This document shows positions 8,452-14,194 of a DNA stretch of 22,504 bases, piece after piece. The stretch lies in NCBI GenBank assembly GCA_038239195.1, contig JBBSEZ010000127.1:1-22504 (forward strand), given 5' to 3'. Numbering within the stretch: the first letter of the stretch is position 1; each line of letters begins with the position of its first letter. The translations under genes were made by a program, and so were the position numbers. Source of the stretch: JBBSEZ01 sp038239195. Its GTDB lineage: Bacteria > Planctomycetota > Planctomycetia > Gemmatales > Gemmataceae. The notes beneath the pieces were generated by a model. That model was given only the letters and a program-made list of their open reading frames with translations, ran no database searches and was not told the DNA's origin.

Positions 8452-8880
8452 TCATGGCTTTGGCACGGTCAACTTCACGTCGAGCCGTGCCGGGGCCCCC
8501 GAGCCCGGCATGGCCTCCACCGTGGCCTTGTACTCGCCTTCGCCGGCGTTCTCGGCCGCGGTCACGGTGAGCGTGGCCTTGCCATCGCCGCCCGGCTTGA
8601 GCGTCTCGGGGCTAATCGTCGCCGTCACGCTCTCCTTCTTCTTCCCCGAGGGGGCCGACACCTTCACCGCCAACTTGACCTCCTCGGTGAAGCCGTCCGG
8701 TCGCGCGACGGTAATCTCCACCTTGTGCGGGGCATCGCGGACCAGCTTGACCTCCTCCGGCGAGGCGGTGAGCTTCAGCCCTCCCTTGTTCGCGTTGACC
8801 TTGGCGCTCGTCGTCTTGCTGGGGCAGCCTGTCAGCGGCACCAGCCCCAGCACGACCAACCCGGCCCAGAACCTTCTCAT
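8452..8880 (-). CDS. Small lipoprotein with Ig-like/immunoglobulin-type beta domain
   Basis: This is a 142-residue putative lipoprotein of unknown function. It begins MRRFWAGLVVLGLVPLTGC, a signal peptide with a good lipobox (LTGC), so export and lipidation at Cys19 are likely. The rest is beta-rich with repeated Glu/Val/Lys patterns (KVEITVARPDGFTEEVKLAV, then KATLTVTAAENAGEGEYKATV), resembling the Ig-like or COG1470-type domains found in the large WD40 protein of this window. ATG 8880 is preferred over an in-frame TTG at 8886 because AAAGGA lies 9 bases upstream of the ATG and too close to the TTG. It lies 27 bases downstream of the propeller gene on the same strand and could be co-transcribed with it. 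It may help anchor or bind extracellular material; this is inference. Confidence 0.85.
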   Translation of the reverse strand: MRRFWAGLVVLGLVPLTGCPSKTTSAKVNANKGGLKLTASPEEVKLVRDAPHKVEITVARPDGFTEEVKLAVKVSAPSGKKKESVTATISPETLKPGGDGKATLTVTAAENAGEGEYKATVEAMPGSGAPARLDVKLTVPKP

Positions 8881-8907
8881 GCGCAACCGTCCTTTCGCTC
8901 GCGTGCC

Positions 8908-9813
8908 TCACTCGACGGCGGTCACGTACACGTCGTGCCCGCCGTCGCGGTTGGAGATGAAAGCAATCCGCTTGCCGTCCGGCGACCACGTCGCGTAGTT
9001 GTCCTGCCCCGGATGGCGCGTCAGGTTGCGCTGGCCCGTCCCGTCGGCGCCCATCAGGTAAATCTCGTAATTGCCATCGCGGTTGGAGGTGAACGCGATT
9101 CGCTTGCCGTCGGGCGACCAGACGGGCCAGTAGTCGAGCGCGGGGCCCCGGGTGAGCCGGCGCACGTTGCTGCCGTCGGCGCTCATGGTGTAGATCTCGA
9201 AGTTGCCGGCGCGGGCGCTGGCGAAGGCGAGCTTCTTGCCGTCGGGCGCCCAGCTCGGGTTGTTGTCGGCCGCGACGTCGTTGGTAAGCCGGCGCACGTC
9301 CTTGCCCTCGGCGGTGATGGTGTAGATCTCCTGGTTGCCGTGCCGCGTGCTGACCCAGGCGACGTGCTTGCCGTCGGGCGACCAGCGCGGCGACTCCTCG
9401 AAGCCGACCTTGGGCACGACCACCTTGCTATCGCGCCCGTCCGCGCCGGCGACGTTGATCTGCAAGTTGCCGTCGGTGCCTCGGAGAACGTCGAGCACGA
9501 AGGCGACGCGCTTCCCGTCGGCCGACCAGTGGCCGTCGAAGTGCGGCGCGTTCGGATCGGGGACGAGAAACGGCTTGAGGTCGGTGCCGTCGGCGCTCAT
9601 GGTCCACAGGCCCATCTTGCCCTTGTGGATGCGCGTGAGGAGGAAGCGCTTGCCGTCGGGCGACCAGCAGAGGTGCTGCTTGAAGCCGCCGTCGCGCGTC
9701 AGGCGCGTGACCTTGGGGGCGGGCTGGGCGAGGAGGGTGGAGGGGAGGGGGAGCAGCAGGGTCAGCGCTCCTGTGCCAAGAAGGAGGCAGAACAGAGCGG
9801 GAGCGCGGCGCAT
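8908..9813 (-). CDS. Secreted TolB-like six-bladed beta-propeller (PD40 repeats)
   Basis: This is a 301-residue exported protein. Residues 1-30 form a signal peptide (MRRAPALFCLLLGTGALTLL...). The mature part contains six PD40/TolB-type repeats, each with a W-S-P-D-G-K core (CWSPDGKRF, HWSADGKRV, RWSPDGKHV, SWAPDGKKL, VWSPDGKRI, TWSPDGKRI) followed by AF-S and a following E-IY-M strand. This is the number needed for one closed propeller. No other domain is attached, so it looks like a stand-alone periplasmic binding or scaffold propeller rather than a complete TolB. At DNA level the repeats are very similar, which points to internal duplication. ATG 9813 has GAGG 7 bases upstream; the frame stays open to 10164, but that extension overlaps the sigma-like gene and the terminator and is rejected. 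Confidence 0.9.
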   Translation of the reverse strand: MRRAPALFCLLLGTGALTLLLPLPSTLLAQPAPKVTRLTRDGGFKQHLCWSPDGKRFLLTRIHKGKMGLWTMSADGTDLKPFLVPDPNAPHFDGHWSADGKRVAFVLDVLRGTDGNLQINVAGADGRDSKVVVPKVGFEESPRWSPDGKHVAWVSTRHGNQEIYTITAEGKDVRRLTNDVAADNNPSWAPDGKKLAFASARAGNFEIYTMSADGSNVRRLTRGPALDYWPVWSPDGKRIAFTSNRDGNYEIYLMGADGTGQRNLTRHPGQDNYATWSPDGKRIAFISNRDGGHDVYVTAVE

Positions 9814-9917
9814 CGAAGGCCCTCGTGGGACAGGCAGCCTTGCCCGTCCGGGTTCTCTTTGAAGTGAGGTTCGCTGACGGGCCGGGCCGGGACCGGTAGA
9901 GGTGCCAACCCCACCGT

Positions 9918-9965
9918 CGAAAACAATTCCTCCCCAAGGGACGACGTGCGCCGTCCGTTGGGGAG
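9918..9965 (-). terminator. Intrinsic terminator downstream of the sigma-like gene
   Basis: CTCCCCAA (9930-9937) and TTGGGGAG (9958-9965) are perfect inverted repeats. After one mismatch, a further five pairs (9939-9943 with 9952-9956) continue the stem. Read on the minus strand the hairpin is followed by GAATTGTTTTC, a short U-rich tail. It lies 111 bases after the stop of the gene at 10076, which fits factor-independent termination and separates that gene from the propeller gene. Confidence 0.65.
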
Positions 9966-10075
9966 TGGTGAGGAACTTGTGGCCCCTCTTCCGCCTTCCG
10001 TGGGTTACCTTACGACCTTGCGCTCGCCCGAGCAACAACGGGAAGGCTTGGGCGCCTTTTTCCTGCTCCTCGCGA

Positions 10076-10663
10076 TCAACTGGCTCGTCGGGCTTGCGGG
10101 CGCGAGACGATAAGGCGGTAGAGCTCCGTGTGGACGGAGAAGCACCAGCCGTAGATGGAACCAACGCTCACGCCCTCCTGGCGGGCGAGCTCGGCGACGG
10201 ATTTCCCTTGCTGACGCTGCCAGAAGACGTCGACCTTGCGGGCCTCGGTGGCGCCAGCGGCCCGCATGCGGTCCAGGGCCCCGTGCAAGTCGAGGGCGTC
10301 CTCCGCGGTGCTCTCCGCGGCTTTCTCCGGCCGTTCCTCCAGCCGGTCGCCGCCTTGCCAGAGACGGCATCGCCCTAACTGCAGGAAATGGTACAGCAGG
10401 ACGCGGGCGAAGAAGGCCTTCAGTTCCCCCTTGGCGGGGTCGAATTTCTCGATCGTCATCTCGAACTTCAGGGCCGCTTCCTGCTTGAGGTCGTCGATCG
10501 TCATCCCCGCACGCCGACCCAGAGCAGCGTAACGGTAGGCGAGGACCGCGACCGAGGGCTCGAGGGCCTCCCAAAAAGTTCGGCGCTCCTCCGGCCCATA
10601 ACGGCGGGAGGCGTTCGCCACCTGGGAGGCGCTTTTGCCTGTTGAAGACTTCGCTGCGTTCAC
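10076..10663 (-). CDS. Atypical sigma-70-family-like transcription factor
   Basis: This is a 195-residue protein resembling a minimal sigma-70-family factor. Residues about 35-105 look like region 2: AYRYAALG, then DDLKQEAALKFEMTIEKFDP and an aromatic-rich helix (FFARVLLYHFLQ), comparable to the DL-QEA--GL--A---FDP--G signature. Residues about 140-185 look like a region 4 helix-turn-helix (GKSVAELARQEGVSVGSIYG). The Arg/Trp-rich linker and the poor match in the -10-binding helix make it divergent, so a phage- or plasmid-like sigma relative or another HTH regulator remains possible. GTG 10663 is chosen because GGAG lies 7 bases upstream; a TTG at 10669 would be too close to it. No anti-sigma gene is adjacent. 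The gene lies 105 bases downstream of, and co-directional with, the small unknown gene at 10769 and ends before a clear terminator. Confidence 0.7.
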   Translation of the reverse strand: MNAAKSSTGKSASQVANASRRYGPEERRTFWEALEPSVAVLAYRYAALGRRAGMTIDDLKQEAALKFEMTIEKFDPAKGELKAFFARVLLYHFLQLGRCRLWQGGDRLEERPEKAAESTAEDALDLHGALDRMRAAGATEARKVDVFWQRQQGKSVAELARQEGVSVGSIYGWCFSVHTELYRLIVSRPQARRAS

Positions 10664-10749
10664 GTGCAAACTCCAGAAGCAAGACCTGAGGCGCGCACCT
10701 GCCAGGGGATCGCGTTGTTCGAGGCACGGCGGCGCCTGGAGAAGGGCTT

Positions 10750-10780
10750 CGCGTGGCGCGACGTGCCGTCACGCCACGCG
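10750..10780 (-). terminator. Strong hairpin overlapping the stop of the small unknown gene
   Basis: CGCGTGGCG (10750-10758) and CGCCACGCG (10772-10780) are perfect 9-base inverted repeats. After one mismatch, four further pairs close a three-base loop. On the minus strand the hairpin spans the stop codon of the gene at 10769. No U-run follows, so it could be a weak terminator, an attenuator that reduces read-through into the sigma-like gene, or an RNA-stabilising structure. Confidence 0.4.
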
Positions 10781-11161
10781 CGGGGCGGCACCGACCGCGG
10801 GGGGCAAAATGCTCAGGCGAACGCACGCGAACGCGACGAGCGCGCCGTTGTCGGGCACCGCGACGTCGATCCGGGCCGAGCGCTCGCTCTGGTTGAACGA
10901 GACGATGCCGGGGCGGTCCATCTCGACCGCGACGACGGGGACCATCGCCCCGAGGGGGACGCGCACGACCAGCCGCACCCGGATCGTTCCATCGTCGGCC
11001 TTGTAGGCCGACAGCGCGAGCGTGTAACCGCGCCCGAGCGACTCCGTCGTGACGGGCCGCAGATGGGCATCGGGGCTCACCTTGGCCGCGATAGTGCGGT
11101 CGTGGCCAATCAGGTCCGCCGCGAGGAGGTTCTCGACCGTCTTCCGCAGTTGCACGAGCAT
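10769..11161 (-). CDS. Small protein of unknown function
   Basis: This is a 130-residue protein that I do not recognise. It starts with a helical stretch (MLVQLRKTVENLLAADLIGH) and continues with alternating hydrophobic and polar residues suggestive of beta strands (YTLALSAYKADDGTIRVRLV, VVAVEMDRPGIVSF, ARIDVAV). There is no signal peptide or membrane segment, so it is probably cytoplasmic. The opposite-strand frame is rich in His, Arg, Asp and Gln and looks like a shadow, which supports the minus-strand reading. ATG 11161 has GGAG 7 bases upstream, a good ribosome site. A plausible promoter lies about 95 bases upstream. It is divergent from the transporter operon and directly upstream of the sigma-like gene, so the two may be transcribed together. 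Confidence 0.7.
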   Translation of the reverse strand: MLVQLRKTVENLLAADLIGHDRTIAAKVSPDAHLRPVTTESLGRGYTLALSAYKADDGTIRVRLVVRVPLGAMVPVVAVEMDRPGIVSFNQSERSARIDVAVPDNGALVAFACVRLSILPPAVGAAPRVA

Positions 11162-11253
11162 GACTGGTCTCCAAGTACCCAGAGAAGGCGCTATCCGACG
11201 TGTCGCGCCCGGAAGAAGAAAATTGCAGCACCCACACGATCCCTACAATCGTA

Positions 11254-11282
11254 ATATTATCCAGCGCTGGCACACAGATCAA
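11254..11282 (-). promoter_or_regulatory. Putative sigma-70-type promoter for the small unknown gene
   Basis: On the minus strand TTGATC (11277-11282) and TAATAT (11254-11259) are separated by 17 bases, each matching four of six positions of the consensus hexamers. The predicted start of transcription would be near 11247, giving a leader of about 85 bases before ATG 11161. Confidence 0.35.
11261..11270. promoter_or_regulatory. Perfect 10-base palindrome in the promoter spacer
   Basis: CCAGCGCTGG is a perfect palindrome lying between the proposed -35 and -10 elements of the minus-strand promoter. Its position would suit a repressor operator, but a 10-base palindrome can also occur by chance in GC-rich DNA. 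Confidence 0.25.
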
Positions 11283-11340
11283 GAGATTCTGTAAAGAAAT
11301 AAAAAAAATAGAGTTATATAGTTGCTATGCTATAAAGATG
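11281..11340 (+). promoter_or_regulatory. A+T-rich promoter island upstream of the transporter operon
   Basis: 46 of these 60 bases are A or T, in striking contrast with the GC-rich surroundings. It contains an A-run (11300-11308), TATAGT (11317-11322, five of six matches to a -10 hexamer), and the small inverted repeats ATAG-TTG-CTAT (11318-11328) and TATAG/CTATA. No convincing -35 lies at the usual distance, so recognition by an activator or alternative sigma factor is possible. It probably drives the plus-strand operon starting at 11433. Confidence 0.4.
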
Positions 11341-11408
11341 AGTAGCCACCCGCGGGACAACTGGCTACTTTGACCACCTCACCTCGAACGGGGGTGGCCA
11401 TTGTGGTC
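11341..11408 (+). promoter_or_regulatory. Two inverted repeats in the operon leader
   Basis: AGTAGCCA (11341-11348) pairs perfectly with TGGCTACT (11362-11369) around a 13-base loop. Just after it, GACCAC (11372-11377) pairs with GTGGTC (11403-11408). If transcription starts within the A+T-rich island, both would form hairpins in the leader RNA; as DNA, the first could be a regulator site. No known riboswitch class is recognised. Confidence 0.35.
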
Positions 11409-11421
11409 TAATGCTGCAAGT

Positions 11422-11426
11422 GGAGG
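11422..11426 (+). promoter_or_regulatory. Ribosome binding site deciding the start of the 664-residue gene
   Basis: GGAGG lies six bases upstream of GTG 11433 but immediately abuts ATG 11427. The spacing favours GTG 11433 as the true start. Confidence 0.5.
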
Positions 11427-11432
11427 ATGCCC

Positions 11433-13427
11433 GTGGAAAGGACGCCGGTTGAGCCCATGTCGAGACCATCGATGAAACGACTTGCCGTCGCCTCTGACGC
11501 GCCCAGGCCCCTCTCGGCGGTGGAGGTGTTGTGGAACCACGTTCGATGGGTTTTGGTGCTGGCGTGGTTGAAACAACTCCACCGGGCCAGGCAGCCGAGC
11601 GACCAAGAGGGGGGGGCCCTCGGAAAGCGTAGGGAGGGCCTCGGCTCTTTGATCGAGCAGCTGGGCGGCGTGGCCTTGTTCCGGCAGGTCGCCGCGCTGC
11701 GCGTGGGTGAGGAGGCATGGAACGACCACTTCACGGGGGCGAAAAAGGGGAAGAACGAGAAAGAGCGTGGGACGAGAGAGAAGACCGGCCGCCCAGGACG
11801 GCCGAAGGGCCCCGCTGGCGCGGGGAAGCGCGGGGCGGACGAAAGCTTGCTGAACAGCGTGTACCAGTGCCGGCCGTATTACGGCCTGGCGGCCCCCAAC
11901 AACGCCGCCCAGCGTTTTGCCGAACTGGCACGCGAGTTTGCCGAACTGGCGCGCGAGGCGGCGAGTGACTCGGGGCCTCCCAAACGGCGGGGCCGGCAGA
12001 ATGCGGAGTACGACGCCTACGTCGAGCAGTGGGGCAAGTACGCCGCCGCCCTCCTCGAGGCCAACGGGGGCTGGGAGCGCTTTCTGAGTCGGTCGTCGCT
12101 GGCGGAGGTGATCGACTTTTGGCCCGGGTGCGTCAAGCTGCCGGTGCGGGGGGCGCTGCACGGGAGCGACTGGGCATCGTTCGTCCAGCGCGTGCTCTAT
12201 CTCGAAGAAGATCGCTACGTTCAGGTCCTGGCCACGCCCGCCGCTGTTCTCTGGCCGGTCTGGTTCTTCAAGGACCGCGCCCGACAGCAGCAACTCTACC
12301 GCTTGCGAGCCGTGGAGGGCGGCCGGTTCACCATCGGCCCGCGCCTCGACGAGGGCCGGCACGAGATCTACATCGACGTCAGCACCTCGGTTCACCAGAT
12401 GAGGGGGACGCCTTTTCCCTTCGGCTTTGCGGCCGACGTGGTCGCCGCCCGGCATGCCGAAAGGCCCGAACAGGACCAGGTGTGGTCCTCCGGCACGGTG
12501 CCGTGGGTCATGGAAGCCCTCGAGGCAGTCTTCTGGAGCCCACCGCTCTTGTTCGCCGCGCGCGGCGACGTCGTGCCGCCGCCCGACGAGGACGAGCGCA
12601 AGAACGATGCCATCGGGTTCATCCAGATCAGCACTCCCTGTCCGATCTTCGGCAGCGTTTACCGGCGGCGCGGACGGGCGGGCCGGGACAAACTCAAGTT
12701 CCGGGACGAAACGGCCTGCTACCACTACGGCTCCTGGGCGGCCCCCGTAGTCGAGAAGTTGAAAACCCCTCCCGATCGCGCTCGGGCGCTCACTTGCCGG
12801 GACATGGTTGAAGATTTCCGGCAAGCCACCGGGGCGGACGTGGTGCTCTCCTACTTCCCGTTGAACGTCCCGATCCACGCGAACGCGGAGGAGTTCGAGC
12901 GCCTGGGGCCAGAAGGGCTGTTCGAGAGATACCGGGTGGCGGACGCGCTGGAATTGAATTACGTCCTCAGCGGTTCCGTCCTGACGGGCGGGCGCTTCCT
13001 GTCCCGCCAGCCGCGGATGCAGGCCTTGCTCCAGTACCTCGGGCTGCATCTGGCCAAGGCCGAGGCACTTGCCCGCTATCTGCTGCCGGCACCGACGATG
13101 CTTCCGCGGTACTACGACGAACTGCGTGCCAGCGAGCGGGCAAAGTGGTCCGAGGCGGTGAGTCAGATCAAGGTGCGTTGCGAGGTGACGGCCGGGGCGC
13201 TCAAAGCGGTGAAAGAAAAGGTGGTTCCAGAGAACTTCCTCCAGCAGACGTTCACCGACGTCGCCCTGGAGATGATTCAGGCGGTGCTGGACGGGGGCTC
13301 GGGCGCCGCCCCGCGCGACCGGCTTGCGAAAACCGAGTGCCAGGTCCGGGACTGGGGCTGGGCGAGCTTGATGGAGTTTGTCGCCTATACCTCGGTCTAT
13401 CTGGCCGCGATGCTGTATTCCGACTGA
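11433..13427 (+). CDS. Large protein of unknown function, first gene of the transporter operon
   Basis: This is a 664-residue protein that I do not recognise. There is no signal peptide; residues about 30-50 include a moderately hydrophobic, Trp-containing stretch (LWNHVRWVLVLAWLKQL). A basic, Lys/Arg/Gly-rich low-complexity segment lies near residues 100-140 (KKGKNEKERG, GRPGRPKG), followed by a seven-residue tandem repeat. The remainder is an ordinary globular sequence rich in Trp, Tyr and Phe, with segments such as RHEIYIDVSTSVHQMRGTPF, DAIGFIQISTPCPIFGSVYR and ADVVLSYFPLNVPIHAN. Plus-strand codons end mostly in G or C, and the long opposite-strand open frame is His/Arg/Pro/Gln-rich, as expected for a shadow. 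GTG 11433 is chosen from ribosome-site spacing; ATG 11427 is the alternative. It precedes a second unknown gene by 56 bases and is probably co-transcribed with the ABC importer. Confidence 0.72.
   Translation: MERTPVEPMSRPSMKRLAVASDAPRPLSAVEVLWNHVRWVLVLAWLKQLHRARQPSDQEGGALGKRREGLGSLIEQLGGVALFRQVAALRVGEEAWNDHFTGAKKGKNEKERGTREKTGRPGRPKGPAGAGKRGADESLLNSVYQCRPYYGLAAPNNAAQRFAELAREFAELAREAASDSGPPKRRGRQNAEYDAYVEQWGKYAAALLEANGGWERFLSRSSLAEVIDFWPGCVKLPVRGALHGSDWASFVQRVLYLEEDRYVQVLATPAAVLWPVWFFKDRARQQQLYRLRAVEGGRFTIGPRLDEGRHEIYIDVSTSVHQMRGTPFPFGFAADVVAARHAERPEQDQVWSSGTVPWVMEALEAVFWSPPLLFAARGDVVPPPDEDERKNDAIGFIQISTPCPIFGSVYRRRGRAGRDKLKFRDETACYHYGSWAAPVVEKLKTPPDRARALTCRDMVEDFRQATGADVVLSYFPLNVPIHANAEEFERLGPEGLFERYRVADALELNYVLSGSVLTGGRFLSRQPRMQALLQYLGLHLAKAEALARYLLPAPTMLPRYYDELRASERAKWSEAVSQIKVRCEVTAGALKAVKEKVVPENFLQQTFTDVALEMIQAVLDGGSGAAPRDRLAKTECQVRDWGWASLMEFVAYTSVYLAAMLYSD
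11916..11957 (+). repeat. Tandem 21-base duplication inside the 664-residue gene
   Basis: Two adjacent 21-base units (11916-11936 and 11937-11957) differ at one position and encode FAELARE twice in succession. The near-identity indicates a recent in-frame duplication that lengthens a predicted amphipathic helix. Confidence 0.85.
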
Positions 13428-13483
13428 GCAAGTCGCCCGGCGGGGCCGGGCGGGAACGTCCCACGGACGGGAAAGGAACCACA

Positions 13484-14194
13484 ATGCCCTGGCGCGCGAG
13501 TACATTGCCCGTGAGGGTGCTGGTAGAAACCGGGGAAGACCCACGCCACCACTCGTGGGCCAACGGCCTGAGCTATCGCGAGGTACTCGGGGAATCGCGC
13601 GAGCGACTGCCCGCGGGGGAGCGCCTGGTCACCCTGCGCGACTACGTGGATCTTTGGCTGGCCACGACGTGCCGCGCCGATTCCCTGGCGTGCAACCACG
13701 CCGACCGGTGGCAGCGGGTGGCCGTCGAGCTCGCCCCCAACGCCCCCCTGGCGTCGTTCCGCCATCCGTACCATTCCACCGTTCTGGTGGACACGTTTCT
13801 CGACGAGGTCGAGGAGGCCCCCCACGGTCAGGTCGAGGCCACCGTCTTCTCGGGGGGCCGCTGCCACGGCCGCGTCGTGCTGCCCGGGACGGGCAAGATT
13901 TACGAGATCGGGCCCCTTGGCCTGCCGGTCCGGACGGGCAGCCCCAAAACGGCGGACAGCGAAACCTTCGAGCACCGCTGGTGGGAGCTCTCCAGCCCCC
14001 GCATCCTGGGCGCCGGCCGGCCCGTCGCGCTGTTCGCCAACGGCGGGACGCTGGGGTGCTTCTGCGAGTTGATCAAGGCCCACTATTTCCTGGACGAGCG
14101 CGGGGGTTATTGCCGCGTCTTGACGCTCCCCGACGAGGCGCGCCCGGCTGAGGCCACGAGGGATCGACCTTTCTTCGGAGAGAACGCGAAATGA
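13484..14194 (+). CDS. Protein of unknown function coupled to the ABC importer
   Basis: This is a 236-residue protein that I do not recognise. No signal peptide or membrane helix is visible, so it is probably cytoplasmic. Noticeable stretches are LRDYVDLWLATTCRADSLAC, RHPYHSTVLVDTFLDEVEEA, GRVVLPGTGKIYEIGPLGLP and LFANGGTLGCFCELIKAHYF, with six cysteines overall. ATG 13484 follows AAAGGA with six bases of spacing; the frame is open further upstream, but that part lies within the previous gene. Its stop overlaps the start of the binding-protein gene at ATGA (14191-14194), a classic translational-coupling arrangement. This makes a role linked to the transporter or its substrate likely, for example processing or sensing, but no reaction can be named. 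Confidence 0.75.
   Translation: MPWRASTLPVRVLVETGEDPRHHSWANGLSYREVLGESRERLPAGERLVTLRDYVDLWLATTCRADSLACNHADRWQRVAVELAPNAPLASFRHPYHSTVLVDTFLDEVEEAPHGQVEATVFSGGRCHGRVVLPGTGKIYEIGPLGLPVRTGSPKTADSETFEHRWWELSSPRILGAGRPVALFANGGTLGCFCELIKAHYFLDERGGYCRVLTLPDEARPAEATRDRPFFGENAK

Noticed and set aside
8930..9680. Regularly recurring short DNA units suggestive of an interspersed repeat or CRISPR-like array.
   Set aside because: They are the coding repeats of the propeller blades, about 120-130 bases apart, in frame and diverged between cores.
8725..9867. A 380-codon plus-strand open frame with repeated AVGRPA-like units.
   Set aside because: The repeats are the antisense reading of the WSPDGK repeats of the TolB-like propeller gene on the minus strand.
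10005..11282. A 425-codon minus-strand open frame covering the sigma-like and small unknown genes in another frame.
   Set aside because: Low-complexity Arg/Gly/Pro-rich translation with no ribosome site; the two shorter genes have good starts and plausible proteins.
11379..13544. A 721-codon open frame on the minus strand opposite the 664-residue gene.
   Set aside because: Its translation is rich in His, Arg, Pro and Gln without domain signatures, as expected for the antisense of a GC-rich gene. The plus frame has G/C-ending codons, a ribosome site and operon context.
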